Positions 1 through 8,261 of a DNA stretch of 64,000 nt are shown one piece after another. The number at the start of each line of letters is the position of its first letter. The first letter of the stretch is position 1. A program made the translations under genes and the position numbers. The notes below the pieces were generated by a model. That model ran no database searches. It had not been told where the DNA came from and saw only the letters and a list, made by a program, of their open reading frames with translations. Source of the stretch: a virus; the IMG/VR virus record IMGVR_UViG_3300035670_000192, positions 1 through 64,000 of that record; one strand, 5' to 3'.

Positions 1-2
1 AT

Positions 3-1466
3 AGCCAGTATGCTGGTGCATTCGTTAAAGATCCGATCCTTGGTATGCACGAGTGGGTCGCGTCGTTTGATTTGAACAGTCTGTATCCTCACTTGATCAT
101 GCAATACAATCTCTCGCCTGAGATGTTGATTGAGCCACGAAACTATACCGAAGAAATGCGTAAGTTTATGGCACAATGGGGCAGTAAGATCAGCGTTGAT
201 TCTTTACTTGCTGGAAAGATTCCAACGGATGAACTAAAGAAGTTGAAGGTCACTTTGACGCCAAACGGTCAACTGTTTGATATTAGCAAGCAAGGATTCT
301 TGTCTGAGATCATGGAGCGTATGTATGAAGATCGCGCCATGTATAAGAACAAAGCGACTGAAGCAAAGAAGTTGCTCGAGAAATCTGTTTCGGAATCTGA
401 AAAGCGAGAACTCGAAAAGCAAATTGCTAAATTCAATAACATTCAGTTGGCTAAAAAGGTAACATTGAATTCGGCTTACGGTGCTATCGGTAATCAATAC
501 TTTCGTTTCTTTGATATTCGTATTGCTGAAGCGATTACTCTCAGCGGTCAGTTATCTATTCGCTGGATTGAAAATAAACTTAATGCCTATATCAACAGCA
601 TTGTTAAAACGCGAAATGCTGATTATGTAATTGCTTCAGATACCGATTCAATCTATTTAAACCTCGGACCCTTGATCAAAAAGTCGATACCGAATATTGA
701 GAAGGTCGATAAGTTAAAAATCATTCGCGCAATGGATCAGTTCTGCGATCAGAAACTGCAGCCATATATTGATGCATCATATCAGGAGTTGTCTGAATAT
801 GTAAATGCTTATGCGCAGAAGATGAAGATGAAGCGCGAGGCTCTTGCGGATAAAGCAATCTGGACAGCAAAGAAGCGATATCTGATCAACGTGTATAATA
901 ACGAGGGTGTTGAATACAAGAAACCGAAACTTAAGATCATGGGTCTTGAAGCGGTGAAGTCATCAACACCAAATGCTTGCCGTGAAAAGATTAAGGAAGC
1001 GTTTGAAGTTATTCTCACAAAAGATCAAGATACCTTGATTCAGTTTATTGCAAACTTCCGTAAAGAGTTTAAAACATTGCCTGTTGAAGATGTTGCATTC
1101 CCGAGATCGGTGAATGGAGTAAGAGAATATGCTGACAAGAATAGTGTTTATGCGAAAGGTACACCAATTCATGTTAAGGGTGCACTTATTTTTAATAATG
1201 CGATCCGTACAAAGAACCTTGAAAAGAAGTATCAGGAAATCAAAGAAGGTGAAAAGATAAAGTTCTTATATGTGAAGGAACCAAACCCACTTCAATGTAG
1301 CGTCATATCGTTCTTAACAACTATCCCGAAAGAATTTGACTTGGGACCATATTTAGATTATGATACTCAATTCGAGAAAGCGTTTCTCGATCCGTTGACG
1401 ATTGTTCTTGACAGTATTAACTGGAAGAGCGAGAAAACTAATTCGCTAGATGACTTTTTCTCATAG
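3..1466 (+). CDS. 43: Family B DNA polymerase, T4 gp43-like (5' truncated by window edge)
   Basis: This is the C-terminal polymerase part of a replicative family B DNA polymerase. The reading frame is open from base 3, so the start and the exonuclease domain lie outside the window. Motif A reads FDLNSLYPHL (about residue 21 after the first in-window ATG at base 45), motif B is KKVTLNSAYGAIGN with the KxxxNSxYG pattern, and motif C is ASDTDSIYL with the two catalytic Asp. The KKPKLKIMGLEAVKSSTP stretch is the usual thumb-entry region of T4-type enzymes. It is followed 9 bases later by uvsX, as in many T4-like phages. The identity is secure; only the N-terminus is unseen. Confidence 0.95.
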   Translation, partial: SQYAGAFVKDPILGMHEWVASFDLNSLYPHLIMQYNLSPEMLIEPRNYTEEMRKFMAQWGSKISVDSLLAGKIPTDELKKLKVTLTPNGQLFDISKQGFLSEIMERMYEDRAMYKNKATEAKKLLEKSVSESEKRELEKQIAKFNNIQLAKKVTLNSAYGAIGNQYFRFFDIRIAEAITLSGQLSIRWIENKLNAYINSIVKTRNADYVIASDTDSIYLNLGPLIKKSIPNIEKVDKLKIIRAMDQFCDQKLQPYIDASYQELSEYVNAYAQKMKMKREALADKAIWTAKKRYLINVYNNEGVEYKKPKLKIMGLEAVKSSTPNACREKIKEAFEVILTKDQDTLIQFIANFRKEFKTLPVEDVAFPRSVNGVREYADKNSVYAKGTPIHVKGALIFNNAIRTKNLEKKYQEIKEGEKIKFLYVKEPNPLQCSVISFLTTIPKEFDLGPYLDYDTQFEKAFLDPLTIVLDSINWKSEKTNSLDDFFS

Positions 1467-1475
1467 GAGATACAA

Positions 1476-2540
1476 ATGAGTTTACTTGATAAGATTAAGA
1501 AAAATTCCACGATTAAGGATTCAGCAATTCTTGCTCGTTCCAAGTTCTTTGCCGCAAAGGATATGATTCAAACCAGCATTCCCGTTGTGAACGTTGCCTT
1601 CTCTGGCGACCTTGATGGCGGTTTCACTCCTGGTCTTACGATGTGGGCTGGTCCGTCAAAGCACTTCAAGACTGCTTTCAGTCTCTTGATGGTGAAAGCA
1701 TATCAGGTTAAGTATCCTGACGCAGTTGTATTGTTCTACGACTCAGAGTTTGGTACTCCACAAAACTATTTCACTTCGTTCGGTATCGATACCGATCGCG
1801 TTGTTCACACTCCAATCACGGACGTTGAACAATTGAAGTTTGACATTATGCAACAGTTGACTAACATTGAGCGTGGCGAGCGTGTGATGATCGTCATTGA
1901 CTCGATTGGTAACTTGGCTTCGAAGAAAGAAGTCGAGGATGCGTTGGATGGTAAGTCAGTTGCTGACATGAGCCGCGCAAAACAAATCAAATCCCTGTTC
2001 CGTATGGTAACACCTCACCTCACCTTAAAAGATATTCCTATGGTTGTAGTAAATCACACCTATAAAGAAATAGGTTTGTATCCCAAGGATATTGTCGGTG
2101 GCGGAACAGGTTCCTATTACTCTGCTGATAACATTTATATCCTCGGTCGTCAGCAGGAAAAGGAAGGTACTGATCTGATTGGTTATAACTTTATCATTAA
2201 CGTGGAGAAGTCTCGTTATGTTCGAGAGAAAGCCAAGATTCCTGTAACTGTTCGTTTCGACGGCGGCATTAGTAAATACAGTGGTCTTCTTGACATGGCA
2301 CTTGAGTCTGGTCATGTTACAAAGCCAAATGTGGGTTGGTATGCTAAAGTAAATACAGCCACTGGCGAAGTTGAACCCAAGAAGTGGCGTTTGGCTGATA
2401 CTGAATGTGCCGAATTCTGGGATAGCATTCTTGCAGATGACGGATTCAAAGAGTGGATTCGTAAAAACTATCAATTCAGTTCAGCAGTTGCTGGTAATCT
2501 AGATACCACTCCTGTTGGAGATCAAGAAGATGATGAGTAA
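1476..2540 (+). CDS. uvsX: UvsX RecA-like recombinase
   Basis: RecA-family strand-exchange protein for recombination-dependent replication and repair in the infected cell. It is 354 aa, slightly shorter than T4 UvsX (about 390). Walker A is GPSKHFKT at residues 59-66, the variant GPSKxFK form typical of UvsX; Walker B is VMIVIDSIGN followed by LASKKE, also characteristic. The C-terminus is acidic (GDQEDDE), as usual for RecA/UvsX proteins. A clear AGGAGA ribosome site lies just before the ATG. It sits between polymerase and the gene-40-position ORF, matching the T4 order. Confidence 0.95.
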   Translation: MSLLDKIKKNSTIKDSAILARSKFFAAKDMIQTSIPVVNVAFSGDLDGGFTPGLTMWAGPSKHFKTAFSLLMVKAYQVKYPDAVVLFYDSEFGTPQNYFTSFGIDTDRVVHTPITDVEQLKFDIMQQLTNIERGERVMIVIDSIGNLASKKEVEDALDGKSVADMSRAKQIKSLFRMVTPHLTLKDIPMVVVNHTYKEIGLYPKDIVGGGTGSYYSADNIYILGRQQEKEGTDLIGYNFIINVEKSRYVREKAKIPVTVRFDGGISKYSGLLDMALESGHVTKPNVGWYAKVNTATGEVEPKKWRLADTECAEFWDSILADDGFKEWIRKNYQFSSAVAGNLDTTPVGDQEDDE

Positions 2541-3045
2541 TTTTCTTGATAAGTTTCATAAGTGGAATCGCGATCGTAAATATCGTAAAGACAAGTATTA
2601 CGAAATTTATCATGAACCAAGTGTTTATGAAAACGACAATGTTTCGATCGCTTTCCGTTTATTGAAAGGAAAGTATAAAGATGTAGTTTTCACCATTGGT
2701 AGAATTCAAATTGGTGAAACGTTGAGTGATGGTTCAGCAAAAGCAAATTTTGATGTTGAAGTTATCAAACAACCAAGCAAACTAAAAGGTGACTTGACTC
2801 TGAAAGAAGATTTCAATAGAATTACTGGTGACATTCTATTGGTTGTCCTTGAAGATGCAATTAAAGCGGCGGATGAAAGAATTAACTCTTTAGAACAAGA
2901 GTTAAGGGGAGCAGAAAATGAGTTTGACGAAGATCGAGCAAATTATATTGAAGAACCTGTTCAAAAACGAACCGTTCGTAAGAAAGACCCTTCCGTTTCT
3001 AAAAAGCGAGTACTTCCAAGAAAGAGTCGAAAAAATAGTATTTGA
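2530..3045 (+). CDS. Gene-40-position protein, unknown function
   Basis: Small protein of 171 aa lying between uvsX and the helicase, the place of T4 gene 40 (head-vertex assembly chaperone). I do not recognise gp40 sequence signatures, so the link is by position only. The start ATG at 2530 overlaps the uvsX stop and has a GGAG site; an upstream TTG at 2515 is less likely. The first 120 residues look like a folded mixed alpha/beta domain; the tail is basic (KKRVLPRKSRKN) and is encoded in the same DNA as the helicase start, because the two genes overlap by 128 bases in different frames. The tail may exist mainly because of that overlap. Confidence 0.65.
   Translation: MMSNFLDKFHKWNRDRKYRKDKYYEIYHEPSVYENDNVSIAFRLLKGKYKDVVFTIGRIQIGETLSDGSAKANFDVEVIKQPSKLKGDLTLKEDFNRITGDILLVVLEDAIKAADERINSLEQELRGAENEFDEDRANYIEEPVQKRTVRKKDPSVSKKRVLPRKSRKNSI
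2882..2905. promoter_or_regulatory. Perfect 9-bp hairpin just before the helicase ribosome site
   Basis: TTAACTCTT (2882-2890), six-base loop, AAGAGTTAA (2897-2905). The Shine-Dalgarno GGGGAG for the helicase follows immediately and its ATG is at 2918. The hairpin lies inside the upstream gene, so ribosomes translating that gene would melt it. This is the arrangement expected for translational coupling, but function is inferred. Confidence 0.5.
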
Positions 3046-4303
3046 AGAAGTACAAAGTTATGTTCTAAAATATAATAACGTTCCTTCATTTGAAGCGATT
3101 AACATCTCTCTTTCTCAGAGAGATAATCTTTTTGAAGAAGATTTTCGCCAGACAAATGAATTAATTGAATCGCTGAAGTCCAGCGATGACTCAAGTAAGA
3201 TGGAATGGCTACTTGAGTTGACAGAGAAGTTTTGTCAAGAGAAAGCACTTCATAACGCGATCCTAGAATCAATTCATATTCTAGATGAAAAGACTGATAA
3301 GACTAAAGGTGCGATTCCGAAGATTCTTTCGGACGCACTTTCAGTTTCTTTCGATCCTAACATTGGTCACGACTATATTGAAGATGCATCAAAGCGATTT
3401 GATTTCTATCATCAAGTTGAAAAGCGCATTCCTTTTGATCTAGACTTCTTCAATCGTATCACTAAAGGCGGTTTGCCGACTAAAACTCTAAACGTCGCGT
3501 TGGCAGGCACTGGCGTTGGTAAGTCATTGTTCATGTGCCACGTGGCTGCAGGTGCGTTGAGTCAAAACTATAACGTCTTGTACATTACTCTTGAAATGGC
3601 TGAAGAAAAGATTGCTGAACGTATTGACGCGAATCTCTTGAACGTTAAGTTAGATGACCTCGCAAACTTACCGAAAGATACTTATGAAAGAAAGATCTCT
3701 CGCATCAAAGAGAATATTAAAGGTAAGTTGATCATTAAAGAATATCCAACTGCGTCCGCAGGTTCGATTCACTTTCGAACGTTGTTGAACGAACTTGCCA
3801 TCAAGAAAAACTTTAAGCCCGATATCGTCTTTATTGACTATCTGAATATATGTGCTTCGGCTCGTTTGAAACACGGCGCGAACGTAAACTCGTATTCATA
3901 TATCAAAGCGATTGCGGAAGAAATTCGCGGTCTTGCGGTTGAGTTTAAAGTCCCGATTGTTTCAGCCACTCAAACGACTCGCTCAGGTTTCACCAATACC
4001 GATCCTGGTCTTGAGGATACTTCTGAATCGTTTGGTTTGCCTGCAACGGCTGACTTTATGTTTGCCCTAATTACTTCTGAGGAACTCGAAAAACTGAATC
4101 ACATTATGGTGAAACAGTTGAAGAATAGATATAATGATCCAACGATGAATAAAAGATTTGTGATCGGCGTTGATCGTTCGAAGATGAAACTTTATGATGT
4201 TGAAGCCGCCGCACAAACGACCTTGGCTGATTCTGGACAGGAGTTAGATCGCGGAATGGATAGAGATAGACCGAAGAATAAATTTAGCGCCATTAAGGTA
4301 TGA
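2918..4303 (+). CDS. 41: Replicative DNA helicase, T4 gp41 / DnaB family
   Basis: Hexameric 5'-3' replicative helicase that works with the primase encoded at 43650. It is 461 aa, close to T4 gp41 (475). The N-terminus (FLKSEYFQ, YNNVPSFEAIN) and SFDPNIGHD, FNRITKGG, LYITLEMAEE and RIDANLL stretches all match the gp41 pattern. Walker A is GTGVGKS at residues 197-203, Walker B is IVFIDYLNIC, and the DnaB-type SATQTTRSG motif follows. The start ATG lies within the preceding gene with a strong GGGGAG site, and the stop overlaps the next ATG (ATGA). Confidence 0.95.
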   Translation: MSLTKIEQIILKNLFKNEPFVRKTLPFLKSEYFQERVEKIVFEEVQSYVLKYNNVPSFEAINISLSQRDNLFEEDFRQTNELIESLKSSDDSSKMEWLLELTEKFCQEKALHNAILESIHILDEKTDKTKGAIPKILSDALSVSFDPNIGHDYIEDASKRFDFYHQVEKRIPFDLDFFNRITKGGLPTKTLNVALAGTGVGKSLFMCHVAAGALSQNYNVLYITLEMAEEKIAERIDANLLNVKLDDLANLPKDTYERKISRIKENIKGKLIIKEYPTASAGSIHFRTLLNELAIKKNFKPDIVFIDYLNICASARLKHGANVNSYSYIKAIAEEIRGLAVEFKVPIVSATQTTRSGFTNTDPGLEDTSESFGLPATADFMFALITSEELEKLNHIMVKQLKNRYNDPTMNKRFVIGVDRSKMKLYDVEAAAQTTLADSGQELDRGMDRDRPKNKFSAIKV

Positions 4304-4959
4304 AATTAGATAAGATACAGAAAAAAGTTGACGCCATTAGCCCATCTTGGGTGGGCGTCAAGTCTGTACCTGCTATCATTCGCAGTCTGAATAAAGCATT
4401 TGAAAAATCTATTCTTTACTTCACTTCTTCTCGTTATGATGAAGCCTATCTCCCAAACCACTCAGTTATTGTTTCAGGGCAGTATTGTCCTCGAATCTTT
4501 TCGACGATTCCTGAGAACATATTGATCACTTTAAGTTTCCCTGTTGCGAATAAAAAGGTGGTCATTACTGAAAAGGAAGCCAAGAATCTGGCTATTAAGG
4601 TCATTCGGGCGATTCACCATGAATATCGCCATAAACATCAACAGCGTGGTCGAGGCTATTCTTACACCAAACAGTATACGCCAAAACAGAAGAAAGACCG
4701 TATGAAGTTGATGTACTATGGTAACCCAGACGAGATCGACGCTCATGCTTATGAAACTCAAGCCGAGCGTCTGAATATAAATAACCTTCGTAAGGCGCAT
4801 AAGATCAATTGGACCGAATGCGAGTCAATCTATATGTACCGACTACATTTTCGGAAATCCGATCCGAAGATATGGAAACGGTTTCTTAAGAAGGTTTACA
4901 AACTCAATGTTGAAGTACAAGCAATACCTAAAAGAACAGGAAACAAAAAGTCACATTGA
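4300..4959 (+). CDS. Putative zinc metalloprotease-like protein (HExxH)
   Basis: 219 aa protein with a HEYRH motif at residues 107-111, preceded by a predicted helix (AIKVIRAIH), and a downstream NPDEIDAHAYE stretch that could give the third zinc ligand. This is the layout of a zincin-type metallopeptidase, but no specific family is recognised and activity is unproven. The start overlaps the helicase stop by four bases, so it is translated with the replication genes. A strong hairpin is encoded near its 5' end (4328-4361). It is one of three unrelated HExxH proteins in the window (others at 4907 and 57402). Confidence 0.6.
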   Translation: MKLDKIQKKVDAISPSWVGVKSVPAIIRSLNKAFEKSILYFTSSRYDEAYLPNHSVIVSGQYCPRIFSTIPENILITLSFPVANKKVVITEKEAKNLAIKVIRAIHHEYRHKHQQRGRGYSYTKQYTPKQKKDRMKLMYYGNPDEIDAHAYETQAERLNINNLRKAHKINWTECESIYMYRLHFRKSDPKIWKRFLKKVYKLNVEVQAIPKRTGNKKSH

Positions 4960-5290
4960 CGACTTTATGGATTACTGTAGGGATTATCTAAATGTAAGTG
5001 AAATGCCTGAACTGGTATTGATTCCTGATAAGGCTATTGCTGCTGAGAACAAGAGTTTTGGTGGGTATTCTCCGAGCGAGAAAAAAATCTATTTGAATAC
5101 AGGTGGTAGACATACTGCTGATGTTCTCAGGACTCTAGCCCATGAAATGGTACATCATAAACAGAATTTAGATGGTGTACTTACCAACTATGCTGGTGAA
5201 ACTGGCAGCGAATTTGAGAACGAAGCAAATAGCGTTGCTGGTATTATTATGAGAAACTATGGTAAACAAAATCCAAGAATTTACGAATAA
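4907..5290 (+). CDS. Small HExxH metalloprotease-like protein with capsid-targeting-like N-terminus
   Basis: 127 aa. The core is LAHEMVHHKQ with HExxH at residues 79-83 and a downstream FENEANSVAG where Glu106 could be the third zinc ligand, a compact zincin pattern common in phage proteins annotated as peptidases. The first residues MLKYKQYLKEQE resemble the capsid-targeting peptide of T4 internal proteins (MKTYQEFIAEA). It overlaps the previous gene by 53 bases. The substrate is unknown. If packaged, it could act on host proteins after injection; that is inference. Confidence 0.65.
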   Translation: MLKYKQYLKEQETKSHIDDFMDYCRDYLNVSEMPELVLIPDKAIAAENKSFGGYSPSEKKIYLNTGGRHTADVLRTLAHEMVHHKQNLDGVLTNYAGETGSEFENEANSVAGIIMRNYGKQNPRIYE

Positions 5291-5302
5291 GGTTGGCTAC
5301 TA

Positions 5303-6427
5303 ATGCCAACTCGTAAGCCTCCATCAAGAGTTACTACTCGTCGTCCTGCTCCTAAACAAAAACCAAGGGCAGGATATAAGGCTGCGCTCACTCAAGAAAA
5401 GATTCTTTCTGAAATTAAAACTGGCGTCAAAGGTGTAATTGCTTATCCAGAAAATCGTAAAACAATTCGTGTTGATGTTCCCGTTAACAATATCAATCTG
5501 CGAACAAAAACGGCAATTGAAGTATCGAAGTTGTTTGATGAAGCAATTATTTCACCAAAAGATCCTAAAATTGTTTTACTTGGGACCGACTTTCGAGTTA
5601 TAATAAAGCCTGCAAAAGGTTCAAAGAAAACAGGATCGGCGCCAGAGTATGGCGCTATTGGTAAAATTAATCTTCGCAGTTTTGATACAAATTCATTTGC
5701 GAGTTTAACGCCAGAGTTTTCAAGAGGATCAGTACCAACAAACGTTAAAGAAGCATCAGATGTAAAATGCGTTTCTGATTTGAATACACAAATTACAGAA
5801 ATGATGGGTTCTTCATTTGAAGGTGTTGATCTGACAATTGCTGGCTTTCGTGTAAAGAATATTGTTGGTGCGATACCTGTAACAAATGGTGAACCAAAAG
5901 CAGACGTTATGTTGGTTCAATATGATAAAGCGCGCAAGCGTTTGTCTCCCGCATTTTATATGTCTTACAAGATGGGTAGTGATGCAAAGGGATTTCAAAA
6001 TTATTCAGGCTTGTCCGATAAGAGTGCACCTGAAATATTTAAAGATCCAGAGACAATTCGTTTTTATGAGAAACTATATACTTTGCAGAAGCAAGGAAAT
6101 CGTAAGAGTTGCTTCAGAAAATTAAAGTCTCAAGATATTATCGGCAAATCATTGTGGGGAATGAAGTACGGTAGTGGGACTTATGGTTTAGATAATGTGC
6201 ATTTAATTGCTCAGGGTGAGTTGAACATTTCTCGCGGTACGGTCAATTATGACCATATTCAAAAGAATGGTAACTTCAATTTAACTGGTGGTTATGATCC
6301 TGTTTTTGGTGCACGTTATACTCCAGGTCGTGGTAATGTTGGTCCGAATGATATTCGTATCAAAGACATGCGACTTGGAATTTTCCCTATGGCTTATTTC
6401 ATGAGTAGAGACGCGAGAGAAATTTAA
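5303..6427 (+). CDS. Conserved phage protein, possible PD-(D/E)xK-type nuclease
   Basis: 374 aa, unknown function. A basic, Pro-rich N-terminus (residues 1-25, PTRKPPSRVTTRRPAPKQK) precedes a globular region. Around residues 190-240 a Lys-Ala-Asp strand (EPKADVMLVQY) is followed by YMSYKMG and FQNYSGLS. This Asp...xSxK...Q spacing resembles degenerate PD-(D/E)xK cores in restriction-like phage proteins, but I cannot confirm it. The gene lies 3 bases before rmlB and 12 bases after the HExxH gene; neither neighbour fixes its role. Confidence 0.5.
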   Translation: MPTRKPPSRVTTRRPAPKQKPRAGYKAALTQEKILSEIKTGVKGVIAYPENRKTIRVDVPVNNINLRTKTAIEVSKLFDEAIISPKDPKIVLLGTDFRVIIKPAKGSKKTGSAPEYGAIGKINLRSFDTNSFASLTPEFSRGSVPTNVKEASDVKCVSDLNTQITEMMGSSFEGVDLTIAGFRVKNIVGAIPVTNGEPKADVMLVQYDKARKRLSPAFYMSYKMGSDAKGFQNYSGLSDKSAPEIFKDPETIRFYEKLYTLQKQGNRKSCFRKLKSQDIIGKSLWGMKYGSGTYGLDNVHLIAQGELNISRGTVNYDHIQKNGNFNLTGGYDPVFGARYTPGRGNVGPNDIRIKDMRLGIFPMAYFMSRDAREI

Positions 6428-6430
6428 TTT

Positions 6431-7378
6431 ATGACAACATTTGTGACTGGTGGTTTGGGATTTATCGGTTCCAATTTTGTAATCGCTCACCTTAAAAAGC
6501 ATCCCTCAGACGAAATCGTCGTTATCGACAATAACTCTTATGCCGCAAATGCCAGTAATCTAGATGGTTATTGGGAAGATTGGCGTTTGTCGAACAAGCA
6601 CATCGACATTAGAAACTACGAAGAATTGGATTTACTCTATAACCGTTATGAACCGCATATTACTTATCATTTTGCTGCTGAATCTCATGTGGATAATTCC
6701 ATTCGTGGTGATGATATTTTCGTCGATACAAATATTATCGGAACTCATAATATTCTAAAATGTATTAAGAAGTATGGCGGTAAACTCGTACATATTTCAA
6801 CCGACGAAGTTTATGGTAGTCTGTCTCACGAAGATCCTCCATTTTCAGAAACGACTCCATACAATCCTCGCAATCCGTATTCTGCGACCAAAGCCGCCAG
6901 CGATCATCTTGTTCGCTCATATGTGAATACGCATAACATTGAAGCGATTGTGACTAACTGTTCAAATAACTACGGTCCTCGTCAACATCATGAGAAGTTC
7001 ATTCCGACTGTAATTCGTCATATTAGAAACAATACTCCTGTTCCCGTTTATGGTACAGGCGAAAACGTTCGTGATTGGTTGTATGTTGAAGATCATTGTG
7101 AGGCTTTATTGGAAATTGGTCAACACTTTAAGTCAGGTGAACGATACAATATTGGTGGTGGTCATGAAGTAAGCAATCTTGAAATGGTTGCTATGATTTT
7201 AGACATTATGGGTAAGCCAATTAATATGTACCAATCATGGATCAATTTCGTAAATGATCGTAAGGGTCATGATTTTAGATATGCAATGAACGCTGAGAAG
7301 ATTCAAAAGGAACTTGGTTGGTCGGCAAAAACAGATATTATTGTTGGTCTTGAAAAAACATTGGAGTGGTATAAATGA
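6431..7378 (+). CDS. rmlB: dTDP-glucose 4,6-dehydratase (RmlB)
   Basis: Short-chain dehydrogenase of 315 aa that converts dTDP-glucose to dTDP-4-keto-6-deoxyglucose. It has the Rossmann motif TGGLGFIGSNF at the N-terminus, AAESHVDNSI, the STDEVYGSL catalytic segment, YSATKAASDHLV with the Tyr-x3-Lys pair, and NNYGPRQHHEKFIP followed by DWLYVEDH, all diagnostic of RmlB. Its stop overlaps the rmlA start (ATGA), so the two are co-translated. It forms the middle step of a three-gene nucleotide-sugar cluster. Confidence 0.93.
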   Translation: MTTFVTGGLGFIGSNFVIAHLKKHPSDEIVVIDNNSYAANASNLDGYWEDWRLSNKHIDIRNYEELDLLYNRYEPHITYHFAAESHVDNSIRGDDIFVDTNIIGTHNILKCIKKYGGKLVHISTDEVYGSLSHEDPPFSETTPYNPRNPYSATKAASDHLVRSYVNTHNIEAIVTNCSNNYGPRQHHEKFIPTVIRHIRNNTPVPVYGTGENVRDWLYVEDHCEALLEIGQHFKSGERYNIGGGHEVSNLEMVAMILDIMGKPINMYQSWINFVNDRKGHDFRYAMNAEKIQKELGWSAKTDIIVGLEKTLEWYK

Positions 7379-8253
7379 GAAAGGGAATAATTTTATCTGG
7401 TGGCATGGGCACTCGTTTGTATCCATGCACTGAAGTGACATCAAAGCAATTGTTGCCTGTTTACGACAAGCCACTTGTTTACTATCCACTCACTACACTA
7501 ATGCTTGCTGGTATTCGCGATATTATGATTATCAATTCGCCAAATGATGCTGAACAGTTTAAGCGTTTGTTGAAAGATGGATCACAATGGGGTTTGCATA
7601 TTTCATATGCAATTCAACAAGAGCCAAAAGGAATTGCTGAGTGTTTTCGCATTGCTGAAAAGTGGATTGGTAAAGATGATGTTGCTTTAATTCTTGGCGA
7701 TAACATTTTCTACGGAAATGATTTAATCAATCGTTTCAATTATGCCAAGAACAATACAGGCTGCACTTTGTTTGCATATCATGTACAGGATCCAGAACGT
7801 TTTGGTGTTCTTGAAGTGAATGAACATGGCGATCCAGTGGCTATTTTAGAAAAACCAAAAGTTGCTCCAACAAACTATGCTGTGACTGGTTTATATTTCT
7901 ACGACAATAATGTTGTAGACTATGCTTGGCAAATCGCTCCTTCTGCTCGTGGTGAACTTGAAATCACCGATATTAATAATATCTACATGAAGGATCATAA
8001 CTGTAAGGTAGAATACTTGAATCGCGGTATTGCCTGGATTGATACAGGCACTTTTGAATCTCTTGCTGAAGCATCGACATTCGTTGGATCAATTCAAAGA
8101 AGAACTGGCACAATGATTGCATGTCCAGAAGAAATTGCTTATCGTAATGCTTGGATTACACAGCATCAGTTATCAAATGCTGCTAGAAAGTATTCAAAAT
8201 CGGATTACGGTAAGTATCTCGATAAAATCATATCTATGGGTCGTTATAGTTGA
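7375..8253 (+). CDS. rmlA: Glucose-1-phosphate thymidylyltransferase (RmlA)
   Basis: 292 aa, normal RmlA length. It makes dTDP-glucose from dTTP and glucose-1-phosphate. The nucleotide-binding start IILSGGMGTRLYP, the KQLLPVYDKPLVYYPL segment, EPKGIAECF, LILGDNIFYG and ITDINNIYM are all RmlA hallmarks. It overlaps rmlB by four bases, and its stop lies 8 bases before the ATG of the next gene. It gives the phage its own entry into dTDP-sugar synthesis. Confidence 0.95.
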   Translation: MRKGIILSGGMGTRLYPCTEVTSKQLLPVYDKPLVYYPLTTLMLAGIRDIMIINSPNDAEQFKRLLKDGSQWGLHISYAIQQEPKGIAECFRIAEKWIGKDDVALILGDNIFYGNDLINRFNYAKNNTGCTLFAYHVQDPERFGVLEVNEHGDPVAILEKPKVAPTNYAVTGLYFYDNNVVDYAWQIAPSARGELEITDINNIYMKDHNCKVEYLNRGIAWIDTGTFESLAEASTFVGSIQRRTGTMIACPEEIAYRNAWITQHQLSNAARKYSKSDYGKYLDKIISMGRYS

Positions 8254-8261
8254 GGTGTAAA

